A stretch of 64,000 nucleotides of DNA from Sciurus carolinensis (GCF_902686445.1 NC_062213.1:38452741-38516740); one strand, 5' to 3'. Positions 49,728 through 64,000 are shown, numbered from the stretch's first letter. Program-made: numbers and translations. The notes: generated from the letters alone by a model not told the origin.

Positions 49728-51108
49728 CATTTCTAGATTTTTGATCATGTGGCCTAGTAGTGCAAAATTTGTCTCTTCTTTTCCTAACACAACACCTTCT
49801 ACCTTGGAGATACAAAAATTATTTATTGAATTCAGATATTTCCTCATAATAATAAGCAGAAATAAGTTACTTCATTAAATACAGTCCCAGGAAATAAAGG
49901 TAACTTTGAAAGGTAAAATTTGAAAAGTTATTAGCTTTATAACTTCCCCCAAATGGTACCTGTCTTGTTCTGCCTTATTAGACCATTGCCAATCAGAACT
50001 TCATCTGAACATACTACTAAGGTACCACTTTGAAGGTGGTATATTTATTAACTCCTTAGTTGGTTATTATTTTAACCAGTTGAGATTTCTAGTAAATTCC
50101 CTGATAAGTCCTGTGTTTGTTCATAACTCTCTTCTGACACTAGTTATTTAAAGAAATTACCATGAACACCTGTTTTCCAAAGTAGTTGTAAATATACTAT
50201 AGTATCTTCTGAATAGCATTATACTGCAGTAATTTTTAAAAAAAATTTTTAAATAACTTTATAAAAATAAAATCATCAGTCATATGGAAATAATAGTATT
50301 GTCATGTTTTCAACTTTCATGTTAGATTTGTGAAATTGAAATATAATTATGAATAACAAAGTAAACACATGTACTGTTTGACAGGGTGTTCCATAATGTG
50401 CTTTTGACACAATGGAAACAATTACTAATAAAATAAGGTGTTTTATGATTTGGAAGGGAAATTTTGTTCTTGGTGGTGGCATTTTAGAACTTTTGCCAGT
50501 TCTAAAAGTAGTTATGCTGGTAGATGAGATAGTTATGGAAAAATGTATACAATCCTTATGCTGAGAACATATGCATTGTCAAAGTTTCCTCATGCAAAAA
50601 TGAAGCAGAACCCAGATTACGAAAACCACGTCTCTGAGGGGCAGACAGAAGAACACTTTATTCACTTAGTTTAGTGCTTCCACTGGGAAGTTTTAAGAAA
50701 TTTATCTTCTCAATTTCCTTTTAGCCCCAAACACTGCTTCTGACTTTATTGACTGCCTTTATTTTTATGAAATATATGGATTTTAATAAGTCTGTGGGAA
50801 ATGTCTCATGTGGTGGAATGATTTTGTGTTTGTCTATTCTTTTAAATGTTGTGCTGCTTTTTCAGACATTCTGTTTTGAGCTGAGTACAACAGCAAGGTC
50901 TTTTAAGAGTATATTCCTTTCTGTTTTCTTATTCCTTTCTTCCAAAGACTCTAGCACTGTGTTGTTTGTAGTGAGGTTCTCTGTTCGCTGACTAAAAAAG
51001 ATTTGAAGATCTGTATAATAATAATTGATAGCAGAATTAGAGAATAATATGGGCATGTTTTAAAACATCTTCACATAATCAGAATATTGTTTTCTTATGT
51101 TTTTGAAG

Positions 51109-51171
51109 GAAGATTTTTTGGCAACAGATGGCTTCCTTGTGGACTACTTTAATGAATTCCTAAGCCTACCA
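51109..51171 (+). CDS. RGS22: RGS22 exon 3
   Basis: Acceptor TTTTTGAAG and donor GTGAGTA enclose 21 codons EDFLATDGFLVDYFNEFLSL-P, nearly identical to human EDSLATDDFLVDYFNEFLSLP. Phase 0 at both ends. It is separated from exon 2 by an 11.3-kb intron, and the next exon (expected to begin TFSEAIRFN) is not found in the remaining 12.8 kb, so it must lie beyond the right edge. The segment precedes all RGS domains. Confidence 0.95.
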
Positions 51172-52409
51172 GTGAGTACATTATGATGTTCTATTGACTA
51201 TATTATCAAAGTAAAATATTGTAATCACTGAATTATCTTTATAGAGTTAATCATTTGGATTTGAGTCCTACTTAGAAATTATTCTTATTGAAGTAAGCTG
51301 GAGTTCTCCTAAGCATCAAAGAGTATTCTGTATAAAATCTGACATAGTTGTATTTGGCACCATGTTAGCCTTTGAACAAAGATGATAAGGACAGAATATC
51401 AAAAATCAAGAAACTAAATGTTTTACTCCAGGCAATTATTTTCATCCTTGTGGTCAGATATTAAAGTGGAATTTACATTCAAGACAACAAGAGTTTTGTA
51501 GTAAATAAAACTTTGGATACTATTGATATAACATAGGTGGATGCTGGTTAATAGAGTTTCAGTCTTAGCAGTGACTGATAAAGTTAAGTATGAAGTGGTT
51601 TTGGAAAGATAAAATGAGGGTTCATAAAAAGTTTTATATTATTGTATGGAATAGCAGTTAAAAGAAAGATAAGGAAAGGTTTTCATTATGTTATAAAAGC
51701 ATAAATACTTTTTTATTCAAATTTTTACCAGGGAAAATTTGGAATATAAAGAAGTCCCAAATAATTTTAAAGGGAGTGGACCATAAAATGTTAAATCTCA
51801 TAAACCAAAGCACTGATAATATCTTTTGAGGAGAAAGTACTATTCAGTACTATCCAGTATTTTCTTGCTGAGATTAGTTTTTGTATATAGGTATGTGTCT
51901 ATTCATACATCCATGTTTGTTTTGTGATTTTTCCCACCCAAATCATTTTGTGTTCTCTCACGCATTTGGTTCAGCTGGGTCTCTGGATCCATTATGTAAG
52001 AGTTAGATTGAGACACCAAGGCACTTTCTCTCTTTTAGGAACAGACCTGAGTGACACTACAGGATTTTCAGGGGGTTCGTTGGTGTGATTCTACCTTTCT
52101 ACCTTTCATCATCTTGTTATACATTATAAAAAAATCCAGTAGTGTCACAAAATTGTCAGAAGTTGACTCTTCTAGAGTATGTAACCTTCCCTTAGTGCAC
52201 TGCAATCTCCATTGTTTCTCCAGCCTCCATATAATATATAATTATATATATTTCTAGTCTATATAATTTTATATATTAGAATATATGTGGTGAAGGTCAC
52301 CCACCCACCTTGACCACATGTATTCTAACACATAAAAAATTTTGTATTGCTTATAAAATTTTAAAAAATATTTTGTTTTAGTCGTAGGCAGACACAATAC
52401 CTTTATTTT

Positions 52410-52497
52410 ATTTTTTTAATGTGATACTGAGGATCAAACCCAGGGCCTCACACATGCTAGGCAAGCGCTCTGCCACTGAGCCACAACCCCAGCCCAT
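52410..52497 (-). mobile_element. ID-like SINE
   Basis: ttaatgtgatactgaggatcaaaccc ... ctaggcaagcgctctgccactgagccacaaccccagccc. An older copy, in RGS22 intron 3. Confidence 0.9.
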
Positions 52498-53339
52498 TGT
52501 TTGTAAAATTTTAAATAGGAAAATCTCTATGTAAGTCTAACTTCAGTTTTTCAGCATTTAAATTTCAGTGCTCAAGTTTGTGATTATCTTAATTTTTACT
52601 TATTCCAGAAAATAAATTCCCCTGCTTACCTTTCTTTTCTTTTTATAGAAAAAAAATCTATTTTAAATTTACAAGTAATGCAGCAATAATATAGAAATTT
52701 TGTCAAAAATGTGAGAAAAATTCAACCATAATCCTGCCATTCAGTCAAAATAGACATTACAATTTTTTTTAATTTTTAAATTTTATTTGTTCTAATTAAT
52801 GGTAATAGTACCATTTTTGTATGTTTTCTTCCAGGCTTTGGGTGAAATAAGAGTGATTTCTGTTGAATTCTGTATAGTAGTGTTTTTCATCCCTCCCCAA
52901 TAGCCATTTGTGAATTTGAAACCTCTTGTGTGTCCCAGGCAGCCAACAGAGCTCTTTTCTATCTCCAAATCCCCTGTTTTTACTGCCTTCTCCCCGCTGT
53001 ACCTTTTTGTGTACTGCATGTAGTATCACATGGTCAACCTATCAGGAACCCATTCTTCACATCACAAAGCAAGAGAAGGGAAAATGTCACACAACTGCAA
53101 AAAGAATTTGGGGACAGGGGGGAGAAGGAATGATAGATTCTCAAACCAAGTGCCTGGCAAAATTCTAGACCAGATTAGTAATGTTTAGCTTATGAGCACT
53201 TAGCTAAGAATTAGAAGCCAGCATGGGTTTAACGAGAATAAGTGTGCCAAACTAATCTCTTTTAGGATAGTTATGAACTGGTATTTTAGGGAACCATAAA
53301 TTCAGTGCATTAGGATTTCAATAAAGTGTTATAAAAATA

Positions 53340-53960
53340 ATAAATTGAATCATGTTACTTCCTGATCTACTCAAAACCCTGTTTAGAGGCTTCTCGTTAA
53401 CTAAAAATAAAATCCAGAATCTAGTGTGATTTGGTTCTTGCCATCTCTTGATCTTTATTTCCTATTCTTTTTCCCTGGATAATCCTTTTTGAGCTTAAGT
53501 AGCCTTCATGTATCTCAAATATGAATATGCCAGATATATTCAGGATCTTTCAACCTGGAACACTCTTCCTTAAGGTATCTGTATCACTTTCTTCCTGACT
53601 TAAATCATTTCTGCTCAGAAAGCCTTTCCTACCAACCCTATCTAAAATAATATCCCCAACACACACCCAACGCATATTGCTTTATTTGTCCCCAAAGCCC
53701 TTATCATTATCTGTGACATTATTTTTCAAATATTTGAACTGGTTCACTAACTATAACCAGTAGGGGGTTGATTTTTAATAGCCTAGAGATCGAACTTGGC
53801 ATTCTTTAATATGGAATTCAAGACCCATTACAATTTGACTCAACCTTTCTGGCTCTATCTCTAACTGTGTATTACTGGCAACACTGCACACTCTTTTCTG
53901 CCTCCTCTAACCTACCCACCCACCTTGGCCACATGTATTCTTGTGCTCAATTCCTACCAT
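53340..53960. repeat. L2-like old LINE fragments
   Basis: tgttacttcctgatctactcaaaaccctg ... aaaataaaatccagaa ... and a second block near 53805-53960 (acccattacaatttgactcaacc) follow the typical wording of L2 3' ends. Strongly diverged. Confidence 0.65.
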
Positions 53961-54969
53961 GTAATGGTTAGTGACAGGAGTAAGACTAACCTCTGTTTGA
54001 GTGTGATCTTTCTACTCATTACTAGTGTGATCTTAGACATCACTCAATTCCTTGACTTATTTCTCCGTAAAAACAATGTGCTTGCCTTATAAGATTGTTA
54101 AGAAGTGAGGTAATCTATATTAAGGATTAGTGCTTCTCTTTTCTTTCCTTTCACTAACTAGATCATCTCCTCTTCCATTCCTGAAACCAACAGGCAATCA
54201 CTCTGATTGGGTTGGCATATCATTGCCAATCTGGAGAATAATTTTCTGTGCCACACAAATCTGTCATCAACTTTGCCTTTTAAAAATTATTTTTATCAGA
54301 GACTTATGTGAAAAGTTGCAAGAGAATCAGTGTTTTTCCAGTTTAAGGTCACTCATCTGGTAAATGACAGGGTCCGTCTAGGGCCACATGGCTCAAAACC
54401 TTTTGATTTTCCCACTGCATTATGATGTCTACAGAACTGGCAACAGAGAAATAAACTGATCATTTGGATAACAGACTCTGGTCTCATTTTTATCCTGGTG
54501 CGTAGTATGAAATGAACTAAAATAAACAAAACTAATATATTTTTTAGAGTACATTAATAGAAGTATAGTCAAGATCAAGAAAAGCATTAGTCTGGGAGCA
54601 TAAGAAGGCACTCAGAATAGGGTTGTATCATGAGACCACATTTGGAATATTGTGTTCCGTTCTTGGTGCCATATGTTAAGAGCTGCTCTGACAAACCAGA
54701 CTCAGGGAGACCCAGCCCGTGAACACTCGAGACTGTGTCAGATGAGGAAGGGTTGAAAGAAGTGTGCATGTTTAACCTGGCTTAGGACTGGGTGGTAGGG
54801 GTGAAATAGAGTGGCCTTTTCAAATATTTGAAGATCTGACTGAGGAAGAGGGGTTAACATTCTGTGACACTAGAGGATACTACCAGGGGCTCATTTATGA
54901 AGGAATCTAATGTTTAAAATTTTTTTAAAAAATATTTCTTTTTAGATGTTAATGGACTTTTATTTTATT

Positions 54970-55060
54970 CATTTATTTGTAGTGGTGCTGACTGAGAATT
55001 GAACCCAGTGCCCATCACATGCTAGGCAAGCACTTACCACTGAGCCCCAGCCCCAGCCCA
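54970..55060 (-). mobile_element. ID-like SINE
   Basis: agtggtgctgactgagaattgaaccc ... catgctaggcaagcacttaccactgagccccagccccagccc. Diverged, in RGS22 intron 3. Confidence 0.85.
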
Positions 55061-55178
55061 TGAGGGATCTGATTTTCAGGTTTATTTTCAAACAATGAAA
55101 TAGGGCCATCTTATAAACTCCATGTGATTAGTCGTATTTAAATGGAAGTTAGGAAGTCATTTTGTAGAATAGGGGAGA

Positions 55179-55206
55179 TTATCTATCTATCTATCTATCT
55201 ATCTAT
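55179..55206 (+). repeat. (ATCT)n microsatellite
   Basis: Perfect tetranucleotide repeat of about six and a half units. Confidence 0.97.
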
Positions 55207-58109
55207 GGTGGAAGACTGGACTTACCCAACAAAGGAAATTTTGATGAATTCCTTCTTCTCTGCTCATTTTATCTCGGGAGCTACATTGTAAATCTCTCAG
55301 GGACAAAGATAGGTCTCTTTTTGTTGTATCTCCCAAAACTTCTTGAAGGGGATTCTGTTTTTATTTCCTCATCTTCCAGGTAAGATCTTTGAAATAAACA
55401 AGTAATCCTTCTGATCTTTTCTCCTGCCTCCCTGGTTTCCATCCCCACCTCCCACCCCAAACCATCACAGACTAAGCCTGAAAGTGTAGATGCAGATTAT
55501 AGGGCTGTGCAGTCATCTAGATTTCTGAGACTTCTACTTTTGTAGGGACAAATCCAAAGTCCCATAGCTGGATTTTGGCAAAAATGAGCCTAGGAATCAA
55601 TCTAGGAGTCTTTCTGGCTCCTGTACTATTTCTTTCCATTACACCATTGCACCCTTGGGACACAGAGTAAGATCCAGAAATCAATGGCTGGTAGCCTGCC
55701 TCCATGTTATTTTTTGATGAGGGGAATCCAGGACAGTTGCTGCTATTATAAATGATTATGGCACTTTCCAAATCCTAGCTTTCATAACTTCATTCTGTTT
55801 GTTCTTGTGCCAAGTTCACATTTAGATATTGTTTTCATTTGGTGTCTGGGAGGTTGTGTTTTTTTATTTTTTTCCTGCTGTCAACTCTTTATGGACAAGT
55901 GTTTGCTTATTAAGTTTTCTTCTGTGCTATAGTGTGAAAACATTTTTTCCTTTTGGTTTTGTTTTGTGTGTTTTATGCTCAGTGACTGTTGTGGGATTGA
56001 GTTGACGAGCCCACATAGATTTAGGTTGGTCCTCTGTGGGTGGTTTCGAATATTTGTGACATTTATGGTTTGCAGAAGCTGAAGGGGTGGCCTGTTCTAT
56101 ACCCTCCTCGCAAGGATAGGTATGTCATGTGTTTGCCAGACCATGCTTAGCTATGAGCTTTTGGAATTTTACCATAACTTCTTTTTTTTGGACTGATTCT
56201 CCACACTTTTTTTTAATCTGTAAACTATTATAATTTCTTGCAGCTTTATGGAGGAGTTATATGCTAAATGGATTGTTGGGTGAGGGGGGCATGGAGAAAC
56301 AGAATATAGATTTGGGGACTGAGGGCTTGGGTATCCCCTTGCCAAAACTTAACTGCTCAGAGCTTGTTATTTCAGGGTGTTGATGGAGCTTTGGTAATTG
56401 CTTAGTTTAGTGTTTATACCTGTGGGTGTTTTGATAAACCTTGTAGCTCCAACATAAAACACTCACATTACCTAATGTAAATTATTTTATTAACTAAGGA
56501 TATTTTCTATACATTTTATGTGACACATTATTCCTTCCATCTGATTGGTGAATGTCTACTAAACAGTTTATAGTTAAACATCTAAAATGATAATAAAATT
56601 TAGATTAAAATAAGTTGTGATTGGGAACTGACTTGTTATATTCAAGCAGTCAGATGTTTTTTATTCACTGACTAGGATGCATGTTTAAAATATAGCTTTG
56701 GAGCTCAATTAGTACAGACAGAGTTGGAGCAGAGATGAACATGTGTTAAATTAACCTAGTCATTAGTTTTTAATTTAAATACTGTTCAGCTAAATAATTT
56801 GGCACCCAGTAAGTTTCAGTGGTGCTGGGCTGGCAGTTTAAGCACATCGCTAATTATTCACAGGTTTTTTTTCTTCTTCTTTTCAAAGAAATATGGAACC
56901 AGCAATTTATTGTGGTAAAAATATTTTCATGCACTTGCTTTTTCTGTGAAAATATTTTTCGCACATGGATGACTAGTACTACAAAGTTAGCTTTCACCAC
57001 CTTCAGGTCAATTCATTTTAGAACATTTGGAAATGATACCCTTGAAATAAGAAAATTAAAGTAAGGAAAAGGGCACAGTCTGTAACAGCTTGCGGAGGAT
57101 TGAGTTTGAGGGTCAAACTGAAGATTTTTCCTGTCATATGATTAAAAACTGTTCTAAATCAGCCTACTCAACTTTTTGGGAAAATGTTTTCTGTATCATT
57201 CATTTCTATCTCCCCTACCCTGTGTATCTTTTATTGTCATATACTAAACTAACTTTAGGAGTTTTGCAGAAATGCTTGGAAATGGTAAAAACAAAGAACT
57301 TGATGCATAAGAGATTTTTTTAAAGCAGAAACCGGAATTTGGGTCATAATGAAAGTGCAGAGTTCTTTCTACTGTGTACAGAACGTAGATGGCAGGCACC
57401 CTCACCAAGGTGAGTACATGTGACAGCATGAGGGAACAGACAGTTGGCTTTGGAGTTTGTCTTAACCTGAAATCTGCCTCTCATAAGCTAAAACTCTTTG
57501 GTAGTGCCTCGTCATTCTGAAGTGATGTTTTTAAAACTTGAGTGTGCATTAGAGTTACCCAAGAGTTTGTTAAAACTGAGAATGCTGGGCCCCATCCCAG
57601 GTTCCCAATTTTAGGGAGAAGCCCCAGAATTTGCTTTTCTTACAGTCTCCTATGTGATGCCGATTCTGCTGGTCAAAGGACCTCACTGAGAATCACAATG
57701 CAGCTCTTTGATGAGCTAGTCCACTCTCTGGCTTCTCTCCCGATATTCTCCCTTCACACATTAAACTTCAACAATGTCACCCTGGCTTGCAGTTCACAAA
57801 AGTGCCTGTTATTTGTGCTCCTGTATTTGGATGCATTGGCTCCTCCTTTTGCTGAATTTTCTTCCCTCTCTTGTCTCCCAAGGAATACCTGTTCTCTCTT
57901 CAGAACCCAATCTTGCATCTCACTTTCTCCACACCTCTTCCTTAGTTTACAAAAGATAGCTAAATGAATCCTTATGTGCCATCACACCATTCTGTATACA
58001 CTGAGGTTGTGCTTTCTATGTTTTAATGTGGTATTGCAACATAATGCATTACTATACAAATTGAACTATTCATGCACTGCCTAGAGAGCAAGGATGATTT
58101 AAAGATTGA

Positions 58110-59462
58110 AAGCAATAGTAACAAAAACGGCATGGTATTGGTACCAAAATAGAAAGGTAGATCAATGGTACAGAATAGAGGACATGGACACAAACCCAAA
58201 TAAATAAAATTTTCTCATACTACACAAAGGTGCCAAAAATATGCAAGGGAGAAAAGATAGCCTCTTCAACAAATGGTGCTGGGAAAACTGGAAATCCATA
58301 TGCAACAGAATGAAACTAAACCCCTATCTCTCACCCTGCACAAAACTCAACTCAAAATGGATCAAGGACCTCGGAATCAGACCAGAGACCCTTCATCTTA
58401 TAGAAGAGAAAGTAGGTCCTAATCTTCAATATGTCAGCCAAGGATCAAACTTTCTTAACAGGATGCCCATAGCACAAGAAATAAAAGCAAGAATCAACAA
58501 CTGGGATAGATTGAAACTAAAAAGTTTTCTCACAGCAAAGGAAACTATTAGCAATGCGAAGAGAGAGCCTACAGAGTGGGAGAAAATCTTTGCCACTCAT
58601 ACTTCAGATAGAGCACTGATTTCCAGAATCTATAAAGAACTCAAAAAACTCTACACCAAGAATACAAATAATCCAATCAACAAATGGGCTAAGGAAATGA
58701 ACAGACACTTCACAGAAGAAGATGTACAAGCAATCAACAGATATATGAAAAAATGCTCAACATCTCTAGTAATAAGAGAAATGCAAATCAGAACTACCAT
58801 AAGATTCCATCTCACCCCAATCAGAATGGCAATTTTCAAGAACACAAGCAACAATAGGTGTTGGCGAGGATGTGGGGGAAAAGGTACACTCATACATTGC
58901 TGGTGGGGGTGCAAATTAGTGCAGCCACTCGGGAAAGCAGTGTGGAGATTCCTCAGAAAGCTTGGAATGGAACCACCATTTGACCCAGCTATCCCACTCC
59001 TTGGCCTATAACCAAAGAACTTAAAATCAGCATACTACAGAGATGCAGCCACATCAATGTTCATAGCTGCTCAATTCACAATAGCCAGATTGTGGAACCA
59101 ACCTAGAAGCCCTTCAATTGATGAATGGATAAAGAAACTGTGATATATATATACAATGGAATATTACTCTAGAATAATAATAATAAAATTATGACATTTG
59201 CAGGCAAATGGATGAAATTGGAGAATATCATGCTAAGTGAGATAAGCCAATATCAAAAATCCAAAGGACGAATGATCTCGCTGTATAGAGGGAAAGGAGG
59301 GGTGGGAGAGGTGGAAAGAAGGGAAAAAATAACAGAATGAATCAAACACCATTACCCTATGTAAATTTATGATTGCACGAATGGTGTGCCTTTACTGCAT
59401 GTACAAACAGAGAAACAACATGTATCCCATTTGTTTACAATAAAAAAATGAAAAAAAAATAA
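58110..59462 (+). mobile_element. 5'-truncated L1 with long ORF2 C-terminal remnant
   Basis: Sense-orientation L1. It keeps 256 codons of the ORF2 C-terminal domain without a stop ([46 protein letters not shown]), then a stop in PLLGL*P, a 3' UTR and a poly(A)-rich end at about 59443-59462. A short flanking duplication aaagattga (near 58099 and 59461) fits target-primed insertion. The endonuclease and reverse transcriptase regions are absent, so it is dead. The fairly clean reading frame suggests a younger insertion than the L1 tails elsewhere in the window. Confidence 0.95.
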
Positions 59463-59797
59463 AGATTGAGAATAAGCTTGACTTATTTCAATAAATTTGT
59501 ACCAGTTCATGAATATATGTCCTGGAGAAGATGTGAGATGGAAGAAGAGAATCCGTCACTCTCTCCTGAGTCCCTTCCTTCCTCTTGATAGTGTCATCAT
59601 CTCATGCCAAGGGCAGTTCTGATGTTAAACATAAATTTTTTTGTACAGCATGAGTTTTAAACCCAAACTTTCCACTTTATCTTGTTCCTAACTAAAGAAA
59701 CAGCAACCCATTTCCATGCCAGAAGAAACTGATCAATTTGAGAACAGTGTTTAAGATAACACTATATTTTATGGGCGGATTTCAGGAGGGTTAATTT

Positions 59798-60846
<1,049 letters not shown>

Positions 60847-61246
60847 AGGAGGGTTAATTTTGGCTCAGTATGAGTTCATCTTACATGCTGGCTTTAGAAT
60901 TCATTCCTTTTGGAGACTGTGTCTTTATCGTCTAGTGTATTTACTTATTCTTCTTCCTCTGTTATACTGTGTGTACTCTGAGGTATAAACCATGTCATTT
61001 TAGAATTTTGTGGAGGATGCTCTGTATTGGTTTCTTCAGTATTGCTATATATCACCCATCATATTATCTCATTTAACAAGGATTCAATAAATACTTATTG
61101 AATAAATGAACAAACTAACAAAGGAACAGTGGAGTTGGGTGTATTGCTAGAGAACAGAAGATACAGAATCTATTATCATGGACAGGCATCTTGGACTGAT
61201 GGAGTACCAAATATGAAAGGCACCTGTGGATTATCCATTTGAGGCC

Positions 61247-61270
61247 TTCACCCCCCCCCCTTTTTTTTCC
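61247..61270 (+). repeat. Poly(C)-poly(T) tract
   Basis: cacccccccccc immediately followed by a run of T; a short simple repeat. Confidence 0.9.
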
Positions 61271-61946
61271 TGATGTTTCAGAAAGACAAAGTAGTTTGCC
61301 CAGCATTTGTTCTGTTTAATCATTGTGCTTTTCCTTCTCTGGATAGTTTCTAGTTTAGTCAAATCTCTTTTAAACTATTTTAGTATTGTCCCCATGGACA
61401 TATTTCCCTTTGGCATTTGCATTTACACAAATTTTAACTTACTTCAGTATTTTGTTGATTCTTCATCAGTGAAAAATAAGTAATTATATACTTGTTCCTT
61501 CAAGAGCAGAAACAATGTTTTATTCATCTCTATATCCTGTGTTGCTTAGGATAATAATTGGCACTTGAGCATTTAAAATTTTTGATGTTGTTGAAATGAA
61601 TTAACTGATAGAAGCTATGAATCAGATATTTGCCACTTTTATAATCTTAGAAACACAGTTCTATTAAGGACTTTCTGAGATTTCCTCTGACTTGTAGATT
61701 TTTAAATAGGGAAATGGTCTACCTTTGGTAGAGACTGTCAAGTCTTAAACAGTCTTAACTTTAAAAATTATAAATGTTTTAACATATCTTACACTTAACA
61801 TTTCTTTTTATGAGATATTTCATGCTATTCTCACTTTTGTGTACTTCTATGCTTTAGTTTTTCTCTCTCAGAATGGATATACCTCTCCTCTTTCACCACT
61901 TACCTGAATTCAATATTCAGACATTTTTATGAGTACATATGTATGT

Positions 61947-63834
61947 GTTAGCTTCCCCTAATTATGACCAAGTACCTGATGAGAACAACTGAGATGTGGG
62001 AAAGTGTATTTGGAGCTCACTGTTTCAGAGGATTTAGTTCATATATGACTGACTCCTTTCCTCTGGGCCCAAGGTGTGGCAGCAAATCCTTGGGGGAAGG
62101 GCATGGAGAGGGAAGCTGCTCAGCTCAAGGGAGCTAGAAGCAGAGAGGAGAGGGAAGGGGCATGCCCCCAGAGACCCATCTCCTCCAGCCATGCCCCATC
62201 TGCCCACAGTAACCACAAACCTAGTCCATTCAAACTAGGATCAACTGATTCAGTTACAGCTCTCAATCTAATCATTTAACCTCTGAATATTCCTACATTA
62301 ACACTGGACCCTTTGGGGATACTTCATATCTTTAGTCTAACTTGAAGAGTCTCCATAGTCAATAGGTTCAGCATTGCCTAAAAGTCCAAATCCAAAGCCT
62401 CATCTGAAACTCAAGGCAAAATCTTGACATGAGCCCTTAAAAATTAAAAGCAAGTTACATATATCCAGTATACAATGGCACAAAGTAAATATTGCCTTTC
62501 CAAAAGGGAGCAATAGGAGCATACAAAGAAGGGATGGGATCAAAACCAGACTGAAACCCACCTGGGCAAAAAACATTCTATAGCTCCACATTTGGCATCC
62601 AGTGTACATGGTAGAGAGATGTGTTCTCCAAAGGTCTTGGACAGCCCTGTCCCTTCAGCCTTTCTTGTTTCAGCCCTAATGACCTCTCTCTTAGCTTGTC
62701 TTTCCCTGTAGCCAGCAGCTTTCCTCAGCAGACATTCTACATTACTGGCATCTCTTAATTCCTGGCATCTCCATTCTTACTTAAGCTTTACTTTCACAGC
62801 TTCACACACCACCCTCTCAGGAGCAGCCCATAGGGTGCTTGACCCTGCTACACTTTTCCCGGCCTTCCAGACCTTCCTTTGAAATCTCAGTGGAAGCCTC
62901 CAAGACCCTCTAACTCCAGTATTCTGCATTCCTGAAGAACCAGCACCACATGGACAATGCTAAGGTCTGCTGCCAGCTTCAGTGGTGAATTGGCCCCCTG
63001 GAATTACAGCTGCAACTGCCTCTGACTGCCTGGGTGACTGAATACTAGCAAAACAAATTCCTAGGTGCCCCTGTGCAAGCAGGGTGTTCCCAAGGCCTAT
63101 TTCAAATGAATTTTTACTTTTACACCCTTGACCCTGTGATAGAAAAGCTCCCAAATCCTGAGATGCTCTCAAGCCATTTTTTCTGTTGTTTCTGTGCAAA
63201 GTATTTAGCATCTATTTAGTGGCTGTAATCTCTTTAACAAGCACACCATCCTTGACCCCAGTTTTACGTGCACTTTTCTGGCCAAACTGCAAGTTTCAAA
63301 AATCCTTCTGTTTTCTGGTCCCAGTAAACCTGGCTAAATGATTCCATCACTGTTCATGCCACTGTCTAGATGCTGTGCTGTCTTGAAATTTGCCCCAACA
63401 GATTAATTAGTCCATTACCTTTAGATTAAACCTCACAGAAAGCTCATGAAAATAGGCAAAATGTAGACAACTTCTTTGATAGAATATAACACAAATGGCC
63501 CCTAGTCCAATTCCCAATAAAGCCCACATTCTCTGAAATGTCATGAACACAGAATTTATTATCTGCATTCCTATGTACAGTATGGTCTTCTGAGCTCCCA
63601 CTAGAATCACTTGTTGTGCTCCATTTACAACATTCTCAGGCTTCTCCAGCCTGCTCTCCAAACTTCTCCAAACTCCTTCCATGAACCATTTCCAAAGACT
63701 TCTGAAACACTCCATCAACTGAGTCACAGCAACAACCCCACTTCTTGGTAGAAATTTCTTTTTTAGTCAGCTTTCCCTCATTGTTAACAAAACACCAACA
63801 AGAACAACTTAGAGCACCTCATATCCAAACCTTA
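61947..63834 (-). mobile_element. ERVL-MaLR-like element with one deleted LTR
   Basis: Minus-strand element. 61947-62341 is an LTR of the MaLR type: it reads, reversed, ...gatatgaagtatccccaaag... ...gggcatgcccc... ...ctcactgtttcag-complement... ending ...ggggaagctaaca. 62342-63760 is noncoding internal sequence, with a 106-codon open frame at 63407-63727 that has no motif I recognise. 63766-63834 joins the first and last parts of a second LTR with the middle missing. An ancient family; no retroviral protein is encoded. Family assignment is from remembered LTR layout. Confidence 0.7.
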
Positions 63835-64000
63835 AGAGCATATGATTAGTAAAACCTAAATCACACATGAAGCCATACTTACATGAAATCTGGAAAATAT
63901 AGTTTTTTGTTTTCCAGGCCTAGCATTTCAGGAGGTTGGAATAGATACTGAGTGAGCTGCTCTGCAGCACTCACCCTAAGCCCTAACTAAAATTCCTAGT

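Larger units (their letters stand above)
39823..51108. other. RGS22 intron 2
   Basis: 11.3-kb intron. Besides the SINEs and L1 tails listed it shows L2-like DNA around 41500-41760 and no other exon. 44.5-49.6 and 49.8-51.1 kb are AT-rich and without features I can assign. Confidence 0.65.

Noticed and set aside
53757..53770. Second CTCF-like motif (ccagtagggggttg)
   Set aside because: The end of the core (GGCRS) is not met (ggttg), and it lies near L2-like repeat DNA; too weak to call.
58241..59011. 256-codon open frame as a host gene
   Set aside because: It is the C-terminal part of L1 ORF2, with the L1 3' UTR and A-rich end following.
63407..63727. 106-codon minus-strand open frame (begins MTQLMECFRSLWKW)
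   Set aside because: It falls in the internal part of a MaLR-like element. MaLR internal regions are noncoding and I see no recognisable domain.

Overview
This window is mammalian nuclear DNA. The host is most likely a squirrel-family rodent (Sciuridae: ground squirrel or marmot type). It carries many tRNA-derived ID-like SINEs with a tail of the form 'gggctggggatatagctcag...' and several B1-ID dimers of the kind described from squirrels, alongside ancient MIR, L2, L1 and MaLR repeats. The species call is an inference from the repeats; the genes alone say only 'placental mammal'.

Four protein-coding genes can be identified by exon translation. Their order and relative orientation match the human 8q22.2 neighbourhood as I know it (SPAG1 - POLR2K - FBXO43 - RGS22), read in the opposite direction. 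(1) 1-5.4 kb, minus strand: the 5' end of SPAG1, with a CpG-rich promoter, a probable noncoding exon 1 and coding exons 2 and 3; the rest lies beyond the left edge. (2) 9.1-11.2 kb, minus strand: complete POLR2K, encoding the 58-residue zinc-ribbon subunit shared by RNA polymerases I, II and III. (3) 15.2-26.95 kb, plus strand: complete FBXO43 (EMI2/ERP1), the meiotic APC/C inhibitor, head-to-head with POLR2K. (4) 39.0 kb to the right edge, plus strand: the first three coding exons of RGS22, with very large introns; the remaining exons are outside.

Between and inside the genes are retrocopies and transposons: a decayed antisense HNRNPA1 retropseudogene (6.93-8.45 kb) between SPAG1 and POLR2K, a nearly intact RPSA retrocopy (59.8-60.85 kb) antisense in RGS22 intron 3, L1 3' ends at 35.3-36.0, 42.6-44.4 and 58.1-59.46 kb, an LTR-like block at about 36.5-37.0 kb, and an antisense ERVL-MaLR-like element at 61.9-63.8 kb. 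Four CpG-rich promoter regions are visible at about 4.8-5.45, 11.08-11.24, 15.2-15.67 and 38.9-39.4 kb.

I found no evidence of a new multi-gene system. The observations most worth following are: a 98%-identical inverted duplicate of about 185 bp, one copy of which is inserted with a target-site duplication inside the HNRNPA1 pseudogene; RFX/X-box-like half palindromes in three of the four CpG promoters (two belonging to cilium/axoneme genes); a textbook CTCF core motif between FBXO43 and RGS22; and an internally deleted MaLR LTR.
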